The notes: generated by a model from the letters alone, not told the origin. 64,000 nt of DNA from Dehalococcoidia bacterium (GCA_021731085.1 JAKFYB010000025.1:44679-108678), one strand, 5' to 3'; positions 26,543 through 34,027 are shown, counted from the first letter of the stretch. A program made the numbers and translations.

Positions 26543-27864
26543 AAGTTGTCGTTGTCGGTGGTGGTGTTGCAGGCATGACCACGGCGTATCGTCTCATGCA
26601 GGGCGGACACGACGTCAAGCTCTTCGAGTCCAGTCCGTTCCTCGGCGGCCTTGTCCGCACGTTCGAAGTCGGTGGCTCTCGCCTCGAGGCGTACTACCAC
26701 CATATCTTCTCGTCCGATACAACCATCATCGATCTCATCAATGAGCTCGGCCTTGGTGACGACCTGAAATGGATCGAGTCCAAGGTCGGCTGGTTCGACA
26801 ACGACAAGATTTACCCGTTCACAACACCCAAGGACCTTGCGCTCTTCGGCCCCCTCCCGCCCCTCGATCGTATCCGTGTCGGCCTCATGGGGCTCAAGCT
26901 TCGCAATAAGGAAGACTGGGCCGAATTCGAGCGAATCACCTGCAAAGAGTGGATCGAGAAGAACGTCTCGAAGAAGGTTTTCGAGAAGATGTGGGGCCCT
27001 CTGCTCGAAGGCAAGTACGGCGATGCCTATGACCAGGTCGCCATGGCTTGGCTCTGGAGCAAAGTCCACCTGCGTTTCCAGTCCCGCCGAGGCGTCTCTC
27101 AGAAGGAATTCCTCGGCTACCTCAAGGGCAGCTTCTATGTCTACATCGATGAAATGGAACGCCGCCTCCGCGCCGGTGGTGTCGAGATCAACCTCGGAGC
27201 CGCCGTGCAGGAGATCACCGCGGAGAACAATCGCGCCACGGGCGTCGTGCTCGCTGACGGCTCCCGCGTCGAAGCAGACGCCGTTGTCGCAGCGCTTCCG
27301 TCACTCCTCTTCAAGAAGCTCGCCCCCATGCTCAGCCCGGAGTACGTGGCCAAGCTTGAGCACGTCAAGTGGCAGGGTGCCGTCTGCATGGTCGTCACCA
27401 TGAAGAAGTCCCTCTCGCCCATCTACTGGATGAACATCGCCGATCGTGCCATGCCGTTCCTTGCCCTCGTCGAGCACACCAACTTCATGGGCCCGGAGAA
27501 CTACGACGGCAATCACATCCTCTACATCTCGAACTATTTGCAGCAGGATCACGAGTACTTCGGCATGGACGAGGAGCAGCTCTGGGCGATCTTCGAGCCG
27601 GCTTTGAAGCGCATCAACCCCGCGTTCTCCTCCGACTGGGTCAACGACAAGTGGGTGTTTAAGGCGCCGTTCGCCCAGCCCATCATCGGACTCGAGTACA
27701 GCAAGTACCGGCCCGACCACCGCACGCCGGTCGACGGCCTATACCTCGAGACCATGACCCAGATCTATCCGGAGGACCGCGGCCAGAACTACAGCATCCG
27801 GATGGGCGACGAAGTGGCCAGGATGGTCGTCGAGGACCACGCCCGCCGCGCCGCAACCACTTAG
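26539..27864 (+). CDS. NAD(P)/FAD-dependent oxidoreductase (amine oxidase / UDP-galactopyranose-mutase-like)
   Basis: A 441-residue flavoprotein with the N-terminal dinucleotide fold VVVVGGGVAGMTTAYRLMQGG and acidic end of beta-2 (LFES), then GGLVRTFEVGG, typical of NAD(P)-binding Rossmann-like amine oxidases. A second FAD-contact region lies at the C-terminus (GLYLETMTQIYPEDRGQNY). The start GTG is inside the flippase stop codon. Such proteins often sit in polysaccharide or glycolipid gene clusters; substrate unknown. A bidirectional terminator separates it from the convergent gene. Confidence 0.82.
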   Translation: MKVVVVGGGVAGMTTAYRLMQGGHDVKLFESSPFLGGLVRTFEVGGSRLEAYYHHIFSSDTTIIDLINELGLGDDLKWIESKVGWFDNDKIYPFTTPKDLALFGPLPPLDRIRVGLMGLKLRNKEDWAEFERITCKEWIEKNVSKKVFEKMWGPLLEGKYGDAYDQVAMAWLWSKVHLRFQSRRGVSQKEFLGYLKGSFYVYIDEMERRLRAGGVEINLGAAVQEITAENNRATGVVLADGSRVEADAVVAALPSLLFKKLAPMLSPEYVAKLEHVKWQGAVCMVVTMKKSLSPIYWMNIADRAMPFLALVEHTNFMGPENYDGNHILYISNYLQQDHEYFGMDEEQLWAIFEPALKRINPAFSSDWVNDKWVFKAPFAQPIIGLEYSKYRPDHRTPVDGLYLETMTQIYPEDRGQNYSIRMGDEVARMVVEDHARRAATT

Positions 27865-27883
27865 ATCAATCCCGTGAAAAAGA

Positions 27884-27909
27884 AGAGACACGGAAAATTC
27901 CGTGCCTCT
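27884..27909. terminator. bidirectional terminator between convergent genes
   Basis: AGAGACACGGAA and TTCCGTGCCTCT pair with a single mismatch; A-runs upstream on the plus strand provide T-runs for the minus-strand gene. It lies in the 69-base gap between two convergent stop codons. Confidence 0.65.
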
Positions 27910-27933
27910 AATCCTGTCTCGTGATCCGCAGCG

Positions 27934-28479
27934 CTAGTCGCCCAACAGCGACTTATACCCCAGTCCCATGATCTCTTCGACATACTCGCTGCGCCACCCA
28001 GCGTTCGGAATCCGCGTGTTGCTCTCGCGGAACCAGCGGTGGTATCCGAGGTATTCCTCCTCGAGCTGTTTCCGCCACTGATCCTCCTCCGCGAAGACCT
28101 CCGGCTCGACTTCCTCCAGCCGCGGCGCAGGCTCCGTCGGGTCGACATCCAAATCTTCCTGCCAGTAGTCGGCGAGGTAGTCCAGGCAGTCTTCAAGGTC
28201 CTTCCGGCAGTCGTTGACCAGCAGCGTCATCATCGCTTCGCGGTCTACCGGCTGCGATCGTAGCCGAAGATCTCGTGCACACGGCTCGCACACGATCACA
28301 AGGCGCCGAGCGTCGCACTCGGCCGGATTCTTGCAGTTGTGCGTCCGCGGTGCGTATTCAGACGTTGCCGGCGATCGGCTGTATCCGGCCACCAGCTGCG
28401 TGTTCAGCGACCCGCACTTGGGGCACGAGAGCTTGTCTCCGATGATGTCGTCGAGGGTCTTATCCCAGTCAATCTGCAT
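27934..28479 (-). CDS. zinc-ribbon-containing protein of unknown function
   Basis: About 181 residues. The N-terminus has CPKCGS, then a lone Cys pair (HNCKNPAEC) and CEPC, suggesting two zinc-binding knuckles. The remainder is acidic and rich in Trp, Tyr and Glu, probably helical (EEDQWRKQLEEEYLGYHRWF). I use ATG 28479, ten bases after GGAGG; an in-frame TTG two codons earlier is too close to that site. No family recognised; not membrane-bound. Confidence 0.6.
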   Translation of the reverse strand: MQIDWDKTLDDIIGDKLSCPKCGSLNTQLVAGYSRSPATSEYAPRTHNCKNPAECDARRLVIVCEPCARDLRLRSQPVDREAMMTLLVNDCRKDLEDCLDYLADYWQEDLDVDPTEPAPRLEEVEPEVFAEEDQWRKQLEEEYLGYHRWFRESNTRIPNAGWRSEYVEEIMGLGYKSLLGD

Positions 28480-28667
28480 ATCCAAGCACCCTCCTCGCTT
28501 CCTGCGCCCGTGCGGCGGCGATACCCCATCTTAACGGACGCCTGTTGCCCCTTCAACGCGCCAGGTTCGGGCCAACTTCCAATATTCACGTCGAGACTGG
28601 GTACCTACTCCCGTAAGGGTCGGCCCTCAGTGTGCCGATACTACGGTTGGTAAGGGGGTCAGCCACC

Positions 28668-29492
28668 GTGGGACTACGTCGCGCCCGTTCAAACCATGTT
28701 GCCCAAACCGGGCCAGAAGAGCCGTTCGCGTTCCAGGGCCGCCCGCCCGAAGTGAAGAAGCGTCACATCCCGTGGATGCCAATGCTCCTGCGCCTCATGA
28801 CCGTTGCCTGGGCCTTTGCCATCATCGCGGCCCTGCTCGATGCGTTCGGCAATATCCCCCACCTGCCCCTGATCACCGCCATGGCCATGACCGGCCTCCT
28901 TGTTGTCGGAATGTTCCTGTTTACGCAACCGCTAGAAGTGCCGTCGAAGGAAGCACGGGACGACACCGGCGAGGACGTGGACACAGTCCACGACATGCTC
29001 ACAGAACTCCCCACCTTCGCCCACTTCCAGCGCCGCCTGAATGATGAGTTCGCCCGATCTCGGCGCATGGGTCGCAAGGCTGCCGTCGTGCTGGTTGACG
29101 TAAACAACCTCACCGCAGTCAACAAGGAATACGGCGTGAAGGCCGGCGACGAGGTTCTGCGCCACGTCGCGAAAGCCGTTGATAGCACCCGCCGCTACAA
29201 CGACATCGTCGCCCGCCTCGGCGACGATGAGTTCGGCGTCATCCTCCTCGACACTGGCAACGAGGGCGTCTCAGCCTTCGTAGATCGCCTCGAAGACCGC
29301 CTCGCCCGCGAGTCCGCAGTCACTGAGGTCGGTGGCCGAAATGTCGCTCTCTGGGCCGGCGTCTGCACCGGGAACGCCGTCTCTGTGCCGCAGATGACCG
29401 CTCCCGAGGACCTCCTCGAGGCCGCGATGCAGAGCCTCAACGGTGCCAAGCAGGACCGAGAGCGCCGTCGCCGTACCTGGCTCACCGCCTAA
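28668..29492 (+). CDS. membrane-anchored GGDEF-domain protein (degenerate GDDEF)
   Basis: About 274 residues: a short cytoplasmic start, two membrane helices (roughly 40-61 and 66-88) and a C-terminal GGDEF domain with MLTELPTFAHFQRRLNDEF, VVLVDVNNLTAVNKEYG and the active loop RLGDDEFGVIL. The loop is GDDEF rather than GGDEF; the metal-binding Asp/Glu are kept but the second Gly is Asp, so activity as a diguanylate cyclase is uncertain. GTG 28668 follows AAGGGGGT by eight bases. Together with the HD-GYP gene and the c-di-GMP riboswitch nearby it forms a local c-di-GMP circuit. Confidence 0.8.
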   Translation: MGLRRARSNHVAQTGPEEPFAFQGRPPEVKKRHIPWMPMLLRLMTVAWAFAIIAALLDAFGNIPHLPLITAMAMTGLLVVGMFLFTQPLEVPSKEARDDTGEDVDTVHDMLTELPTFAHFQRRLNDEFARSRRMGRKAAVVLVDVNNLTAVNKEYGVKAGDEVLRHVAKAVDSTRRYNDIVARLGDDEFGVILLDTGNEGVSAFVDRLEDRLARESAVTEVGGRNVALWAGVCTGNAVSVPQMTAPEDLLEAAMQSLNGAKQDRERRRRTWLTA

Positions 29493-29566
29493 ACCCCGAC
29501 TCGCCATAAGAACTGATTTGGTGATAAGAGTAGGCCCAGTCTGAATCTGAGGGCAGAAGACTAAGC

Positions 29567-30028
29567 TTACGCTGCCTTCGCTTCGTCAGCGTCCCCGATC
29601 GTCTCAGGATGCCGCGTGCGGGCATCGATGAGGCCGCCCGCAGCAACCATTTGGGCAACCGCGCCTAGGCCTGCACCCAGCTCCAACTCCCGAAGCTCCA
29701 GCGTACGCACGGCCTCCGCCCACAAGTCCACCAGCAACCGCCCATAAGCGTCCGGCGTCAGGCCCAGCTTCGCCGCCGAAGCCCCATACGGCGCTGAAAG
29801 CGCGTGTTCCGAGGCCATCCGGCGTGCGACAGCTGTGAGAACCTCCGTCTTTGTGCGGAAGTGGTGATACAGCCCACCCTTAGAGCAACCCGCCTCGATG
29901 GCAATATCTTCCATCGAGGTTTCCGCGTAGCCTTGCTCCGCGAACAGACGCGTTGCCCCAACGGTGATTGCCAGCCGCGTCCTCAGCGCCCGCCGCTGAT
30001 AGTGAACCGTGCCGTTTGTCTGTTCCAT
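29567..30028 (-). CDS. TetR-family transcriptional regulator (short)
   Basis: A 153-residue regulator. The N-terminal helix-turn-helix is clear: ATRLFAEQGYAETSMEDIA then AGCSKGGLYHHFRTKTEVL. The ligand domain is short (most TetR proteins have about 200 residues) and ends in an acidic tail, but the frame is uninterrupted. ATG 30028 (GTG 30031 also possible). It is divergent to a strong promoter at 30130-30159 with a 14-bp palindrome at +1, its likely operator. Confidence 0.85.
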   Translation of the reverse strand: MEQTNGTVHYQRRALRTRLAITVGATRLFAEQGYAETSMEDIAIEAGCSKGGLYHHFRTKTEVLTAVARRMASEHALSAPYGASAAKLGLTPDAYGRLLVDLWAEAVRTLELRELELGAGLGAVAQMVAAGGLIDARTRHPETIGDADEAKAA

Positions 30029-30129
30029 CACGAGAATGATCGGCCGCTACGACCGCACACTGATACTCCAGATCACTGCCTCACCGCCACGAACTGCACC
30101 GAAAGGCGAAATTTGACAAGCTGCGGGGG

Positions 30130-30159
30130 TTGACAGCCTCCGACCAACGGGCGTATAAC
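30130..30159 (+). promoter_or_regulatory. near-consensus promoter upstream of a mini-ORF
   Basis: TTGACA (30130-30135), 18-base spacer, TATAAC (30154-30159). Start of transcription expected near 30166, inside the palindrome that follows. The only downstream content before a terminator is a short leader with a 7-codon ORF. Confidence 0.72.
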
Positions 30160-30162
30160 CAT

Positions 30163-30176
30163 ACCGACGAGTCGGT
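30163..30176. promoter_or_regulatory. palindromic operator, TetR type
   Basis: ACCGAC-GA-GTCGGT is a perfect 6-bp palindrome with two central bases, lying at the +1 of the promoter. TetR-family operators often have the ACCGAC-NN-GTCGGT form, and a divergent tetR-like gene begins 135 bases away. Binding here would block initiation. Confidence 0.65.
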
Positions 30177-30209
30177 CTGTGAGCCGGCAACAAGAGCTTA
30201 GGAGCCAGA

Positions 30210-30229
30210 GCACCTCCCTTGGGAGATGC
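30210..30229 (+). other. leader hairpin before the mini-ORF
   Basis: GCACCTCCC and GGGAGATGC pair with one mismatch around a TT turn. Located eight bases upstream of the strong ribosome binding site of the mini-ORF. Confidence 0.45.
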
Positions 30230-30248
30230 CCCCGCCAAGGAGGACAAC

Positions 30249-30272
30249 ATGACGTTCCGTGTGCAGTGGTAA
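30249..30272 (+). CDS. 7-codon mini-ORF (MTFRVQW)
   Basis: ATG at 30249 follows AAGGAGG (30237-30243) by five bases, an ideal translation start, and the frame ends after seven codons: Met-Thr-Phe-Arg-Val-Gln-Trp-stop. A terminator stands 32 bases later. It could be a leader peptide, a functional micropeptide, or a chance ORF on a small RNA. Nothing downstream on this strand is available to be attenuated (a repeat array and then a convergent gene), so a classical attenuator is unlikely. Confidence 0.45.
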   Translation: MTFRVQW

Positions 30273-30303
30273 CAACGCTCTGAGAACCTGGTAACCAGCC
30301 GAA

Positions 30304-30334
30304 CGAACCCCCAACTCCCCGTGGGGGTTTGTTC
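30304..30334 (+). terminator. intrinsic terminator of the TetR-controlled mini-transcript
   Basis: AACCCCC (30306-30312) pairs with GGGGGTT (30323-30329), followed by TGTTCTGTGTTT. Gives a transcript of about 170 nt from the 30130 promoter. Confidence 0.65.
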
Positions 30335-30353
30335 TGTGTTTCATAGAGCCTCT

Positions 30354-30538
30354 GTAGCGCGGGCCTTCAGCCCGTGTCGTCGTGTGCCACCGTAGCGCGG
30401 GCTTCAGCCCGCGTCGTCTTGTGCCACCGTAGCGCGGGCTTTTCAGCCCACGTCGTCGTTCGTTCACCGCAGCGCGGGCCTTCCGCCCGCGTGGTCGATT
30501 TGCCCCTGGCGCGGGCATCCAGCCCACGTCGTCGTGCC
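30354..30538. repeat. array of five REP-like palindromes
   Basis: Five units of 37-40 bases each starting GTAGCGCGGGC or a close variant, with a palindromic core of the type CGCGGGC-TTCA-GCCCGCG and a linker such as GTCGTCTTGTGCCACC. Units start near 30354, 30392, 30429, 30469 and 30506. The same core occurs singly at 48654-48672. The array separates the TetR mini-transcript from the convergent HD-GYP gene. Confidence 0.8.
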
Positions 30539-30579
30539 AACCCGAACTTGTTTGTGGAACGTGGCTGGTTCCGCCCCAC

Positions 30580-32058
30580 CTACGCAGCCTGCGGCGCCGC
30601 CGCCGCGTGATGCCCCGTCTGCTCCTCGATGTTGCTGTACCGAATCTGCACGATCCTGTCCCACGACATCAGAAACGCTTGCACGCAACGCGGGTCGAAT
30701 TGCGTGCCGCTGCATCGCAAAATCTCCTCGCGCGAGGCTTCAGGCGTTTGCGCCGCGCGGTACGGCCGATCCGACGTCATCGCATCAAACGTGTCCGCCA
30801 GCGAGAAGATGCGCGCCCCGAGCGGGATCTCGTCTGCCGTCAACCCGCGAGGATACCCCTTCCCGTCGAAGCGCTCGTGGTGGTTGAACACGATCTCCGA
30901 TGCGCCCGCCAGAAACGGAATGTCCTTGATCACATCAAAGCCGATCTTCGGATGCCGTCGCATAGCGACCCATTCGCGATCGTCCAACGGCCCCGGCTTG
31001 TGCAGGATCGTGTCGGACACCCCGATCTTGCCGATGTCGTGAAGCAATCCGCCGCGCTGCAGCGTCACCCACTCTTCGCTGCCCGGTTCGATCCCCATGT
31101 GGAACGCGATCTCCATCATGTACTGCGCGACCCGTATCGAATGTCCCTTCGTCTCCTGATCGCGCGCGTCTAACGCCGATACGAGCGCCTCAAGCGTGCC
31201 GTCATACGTCTCTCGAAGTTGATCGGCCATTTGCAGAACATCGCGGTTCGCCTGCTGCAGCTCAGTATTCGCCTGGCGAAGCTGCTCGACGCTCTTCGTC
31301 GTCTTCTCCAGGTACTGCTTGATCGCAAAACGCATCATCAGTGGCGGCGCAACAAACGCCAACAAGCCGGCGTATCCCAGCCCGTCGTACGCGACAGCCA
31401 GCGCCAGCCCCAGCATCGCGAACACGATGTAGTGCGGTATCAGCCACTCGAACTTCTCACGCCAAACGGACAACAGCGGCGTCCGCGTCGAGAGACTTAC
31501 CGCGAGTGCCACCATGCTTACGTTGAGAAGGTAGTACACGATCGCTCCTGCAAACGCGATCGGGATCAACCAGACGCTGAGGGGAAGACCATCGCCCACG
31601 GCCGCGACTTCCGAAGACATCATCCACGCGACGACCGCGTTGACGATCACCACGCTGCCAACGTTAAACATTCGCTTGTACCAGGCGCCGCCGCCGATGT
31701 CCGTCGCCAGTGCCGCCAGCGGTGACACGAGCACAACGCCCGCCGGCCCGTAGAGAAACGCCAGCGCGAAGTCGCCGACCATCGCGATCGATACAGACGT
31801 GTCGCCGTAAATCGGGATCCGCGTCCGGCCCAGCACGATCGCCAGCGCCCCTATCACGATCAGGCCATCGACGTCGTCCGTGTCCAACTGCGGACCGAAC
31901 CAGGCGATGCAAGCCATACCCGTGAGGAACACAACGATGATGTATGCCATTGCCCGTCGTGGCAGTCGCTCTGCGCTCTCGACGGCACGTCCTACGACAC
32001 TATCCTCGCTCGAAAGCGGGATCGGTGACGGGAGGGCATCGAAGGAACTACCTACCAT
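30580..32058 (-). CDS. membrane HD-GYP c-di-GMP phosphodiesterase
   Basis: A 492-residue protein with seven or eight N-terminal membrane helices (about 36-240, MASE-like sensor), a coiled linker (245-285) and an HD-GYP domain. His306 in GHSIRVAQY, His340-Asp341 in LLHDIGKIGV, and the full HHERFDGKGYP (393-403) are present, so an active phosphodiesterase hydrolysing c-di-GMP to pGpG/GMP is expected. It lies 128 bases downstream of the riboswitch-controlled sigma gene on the same strand and could be co-transcribed with it, which would close a feedback loop. The 3' end abuts the REP-like array. Confidence 0.88.
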   Translation of the reverse strand: MVGSSFDALPSPIPLSSEDSVVGRAVESAERLPRRAMAYIIVVFLTGMACIAWFGPQLDTDDVDGLIVIGALAIVLGRTRIPIYGDTSVSIAMVGDFALAFLYGPAGVVLVSPLAALATDIGGGAWYKRMFNVGSVVIVNAVVAWMMSSEVAAVGDGLPLSVWLIPIAFAGAIVYYLLNVSMVALAVSLSTRTPLLSVWREKFEWLIPHYIVFAMLGLALAVAYDGLGYAGLLAFVAPPLMMRFAIKQYLEKTTKSVEQLRQANTELQQANRDVLQMADQLRETYDGTLEALVSALDARDQETKGHSIRVAQYMMEIAFHMGIEPGSEEWVTLQRGGLLHDIGKIGVSDTILHKPGPLDDREWVAMRRHPKIGFDVIKDIPFLAGASEIVFNHHERFDGKGYPRGLTADEIPLGARIFSLADTFDAMTSDRPYRAAQTPEASREEILRCSGTQFDPRCVQAFLMSWDRIVQIRYSNIEEQTGHHAAAAPQAA

Positions 32059-32186
32059 AAGAAACTACACCCGGCGCGAACGGCCAAAGCGTCCCCCAGA
32101 AGTATCGGAGTTCTCGCCGGAGCGCCGCACCCGCGCCACCCATGGCGGGCAAGCCCACGCCTTCATGCGTGTCTGGGTGCCAGCAC

Positions 32187-32915
32187 CTACGCCGCGACAT
32201 CTTCCAACTGCAAGTTGATTTGCCGCTTGAGCGTCGAGAGGATGCGCTTGTGCAACTGGCACACGCGGGACTCCGAAAGGCCCATGAGGGTCCCGATCTC
32301 GTGAAAGGGCTTCGCCTCGTTGTAGCGCAGCCGGAGGATTGCTCGGTCCCGCGCGTTCAGGCAGTGCAGCGCGTCGTCCAGCAGCGCGAGCGAAGCGCTG
32401 TGGTCCGCGGCCTTTGCTGGATCTCCAAGCTCGTCCTCGTCGACAGGATCGAAGGCCGGCGCGCTGTCGCCCCCGCGATCTTGGAGCGCGTGCTCCAGCG
32501 AGATGAATTTCGACGATGAATGGCGCTGGATGTCGTGCAACTGGTCAGTCGAAATCCCCATCCGAAAGGCGATCTCCTTCGGCGTCGGCCACCGCCCCAG
32601 GTTCGCGGAAAGCTCTTGCGACGCCGACTCCACTTCGCGTGCGTTCTTGCGCACTGAGCGGGGTAGGGGATCCATCTTCCGGATCGCATCCAGAATAGAG
32701 CCACGGATTCGCCTCACTGCGAAGCTGGCAAAACTCGTCCCACGCTCCTCATCGAACGCGTCGACCGATTGAATGAGGCCTTCGATGCCATACGCAAGCG
32801 CGTCCTCGCGGTCGAGACCCAGGGTCTTCTGGTTATCCGTCGACATCCGTCCGACCACAAACGCCACCAGCGGCATGTGCCGCATGATCATCTCTTGCTT
32901 CGCCTGTGCTCGCAT
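32187..32915 (-). CDS. RNA polymerase sigma factor, FliA/WhiG type
   Basis: A 242-residue sigma-70 family group 3 factor. Region 2 contains DREDALAYGIEGLIQSVDAF and FASFAVRRIRGSILDAIRKM, region 3 GRWPTPKEIAFRMGIS, and region 4 LNARDRAILRLRYNEAKPFHEIGTLMGLSESRVCQL. The length, lack of region 1.1 and sequence of region 2 fit the SigD/FliA/WhiG clade that controls motility, development or sporulation-like regulons. ATG 32915 follows AGGGGG by six bases. The 5' leader carries a c-di-GMP-I riboswitch and an intrinsic terminator, so c-di-GMP should control its transcription. No flagellar genes are in the window, so its regulon is unknown. Confidence 0.92.
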   Translation of the reverse strand: MRAQAKQEMIMRHMPLVAFVVGRMSTDNQKTLGLDREDALAYGIEGLIQSVDAFDEERGTSFASFAVRRIRGSILDAIRKMDPLPRSVRKNAREVESASQELSANLGRWPTPKEIAFRMGISTDQLHDIQRHSSSKFISLEHALQDRGGDSAPAFDPVDEDELGDPAKAADHSASLALLDDALHCLNARDRAILRLRYNEAKPFHEIGTLMGLSESRVCQLHKRILSTLKRQINLQLEDVAA

Positions 32916-32932
32916 CAGGGCCCCCTGTCACT

Positions 32933-32969
32933 ACAAAAGTGCCACCTGCCCAGAGGGGAGCGGTGGCAC
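32933..32969 (-). terminator. riboswitch expression-platform terminator
   Basis: On the minus strand GTGCCACC and GGTGGCAC form a perfect 8-bp stem around a 15-base loop and are followed directly by TTTTGT: a textbook rho-independent terminator, 18 bases before the sigma gene ATG and 43 bases after the aptamer. A further hairpin (GAAACC/GGTTTC, 32992-33009) lies between aptamer and terminator. Confidence 0.85.
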
Positions 32970-33011
32970 AACATAACGCTCGTCGAAACGGGAAACCTGG
33001 CGGGGTTTCTG

Positions 33012-33104
33012 GTGTTCGGCGGCCCGGCTATCCGTTCTTCCCGTACGGAAGGTGGACCCGTGGCTTTGCGCCCTCGCCTCTCGGCGAGTTTGCCTGTTCG
33101 CTAC
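33012..33104 (-). promoter_or_regulatory. cyclic-di-GMP-I (GEMM) riboswitch aptamer
   Basis: Read on the minus strand the conserved GEMM-I features occur in order: AGGCAAAC, a GNRA-capped stem (CGCC-GAGA-GGCG), the invariant GGGCGCAAAGCCACGGGTC, a P3 stem (TTCCGTACGGGAA region), then GATAGCCGGGCCGCCG closing P1. The base aligned with G20 of the Vibrio Vc2 aptamer appears to be G, which suggests c-di-GMP rather than the cGAMP-binding GEMM-Ib variant. It precedes the terminator and sigma gene. End points are approximate; no promoter was identified upstream. Confidence 0.88.
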
Positions 33105-33322
33105 CTCTGGACTCTTAGAGGCCTCCCGCCAGCGTCCACCGCCTAGTCCTTTAGGGGCTCAACTACTCCTAACGCCTCGATCCCCATTTCATTACACCCT
33201 GTTGGAGCTTTTTTCTGCGAATCTTTCGGGCTTACGCCTTGTCATCGGGGGGTGGTCAGGGTCGCTCGAAAGGTGCATACTGATGCGTCGGACAATGCCG
33301 ATAATCCGGTGGAGGTCATGCC

Positions 33323-33949
33323 ATGCCCCGAACGATGCTCGACCGCTTCGAACAGCGCAAAGCCACGCGCGCGAAGCTAATAGATGCAGCCCTCGACCTC
33401 TTCTCCAGCAGTGGCTACGACCACGCCACCGTCGATGAGATTTCGCAGGCCGCCGGCTACTCGAAGGGCGCCTACTACTTCCACTTCTCCACGAAGGACG
33501 ACATCCTCCTCGAACTCCTGCGCATGTGGACCGAAGACCGCAACGTGACGCTCGCTGGCATCACCGAAGAAGCCCGCAATCCAGACGGTCTCCAAGACTC
33601 CATCGCTAGTTTCTTCTCGTATGCAAGCTCGCCTCGTTGGCCCGGCGTCCTCCTCGAGTTCTGGGCCCAGGCCATGCGCAATCAGGAGGTCAGCAAGCGC
33701 CTCACGGAGGCATATGCCGTCTGGCGCAAGCAGATCAGCGAGGCCTTCGACGTCGCGCGATCCGCAGGCGTCATCGCACAGACCGTCAGCGATGCCGCTG
33801 ATGTTGTGCTCGCCGCGCATGACGGGTTCGCCGTCCGGAACGCAATCGGTGCACCCGGCGCCAAGGCAATGTCAGCTGCCGACCTCGCCGAATCCTTGCT
33901 CCAGCCACTCGAAGTGGCCAGTGTCGAACGGCGGGCAATCGCCCAATAG
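33323..33949 (+). CDS. TetR-family transcriptional regulator
   Basis: A 208-residue regulator with N-terminal HTH (DAALDLFSSSGYDHATVDEISQAAGYSKGAYYFHF split across 19-55) and a C-terminal ligand domain of normal size. ATG 33323 follows GGAGGT by six bases. It stands at the head of the hydroxyacid dehydrogenase-aldolase-DUF6379-methyltransferase run and is most simply the local repressor of it. It is divergent to the riboswitch-sigma transcript. Confidence 0.87.
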   Translation: MPRTMLDRFEQRKATRAKLIDAALDLFSSSGYDHATVDEISQAAGYSKGAYYFHFSTKDDILLELLRMWTEDRNVTLAGITEEARNPDGLQDSIASFFSYASSPRWPGVLLEFWAQAMRNQEVSKRLTEAYAVWRKQISEAFDVARSAGVIAQTVSDAADVVLAAHDGFAVRNAIGAPGAKAMSAADLAESLLQPLEVASVERRAIAQ

Positions 33950-34027
33950 CGCAGCGTTTCTCCTACCGCGCCTTCGAGTTGCCGCATCCGGTATCGTTCC
34001 AACAATGCACATCGCTGGAGCGTTATC

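Noticed and set aside
28486..28667. Riboswitch upstream of the GGDEF gene
   Set aside because: I looked for c-di-GMP-I and c-di-GMP-II features in this 180-base gap and found none; only the AAGGGGGT ribosome site is convincing.
30354..30538. CRISPR array
   Set aside because: Units are themselves palindromic, vary in sequence, and the spacing leaves no room for 30-bp spacers; there are no cas genes.
32059..32186. Second riboswitch upstream of the HD-GYP gene
   Set aside because: A GGGGGACGCTTTGGCC segment recalls the GEMM core, but the invariant GCAAAG and the upstream AAAC are missing.
33109..33322. Promoter for the riboswitch transcript
   Set aside because: TGTAAT and other candidates were seen on the minus strand but with no matching -35; none was good enough to list.
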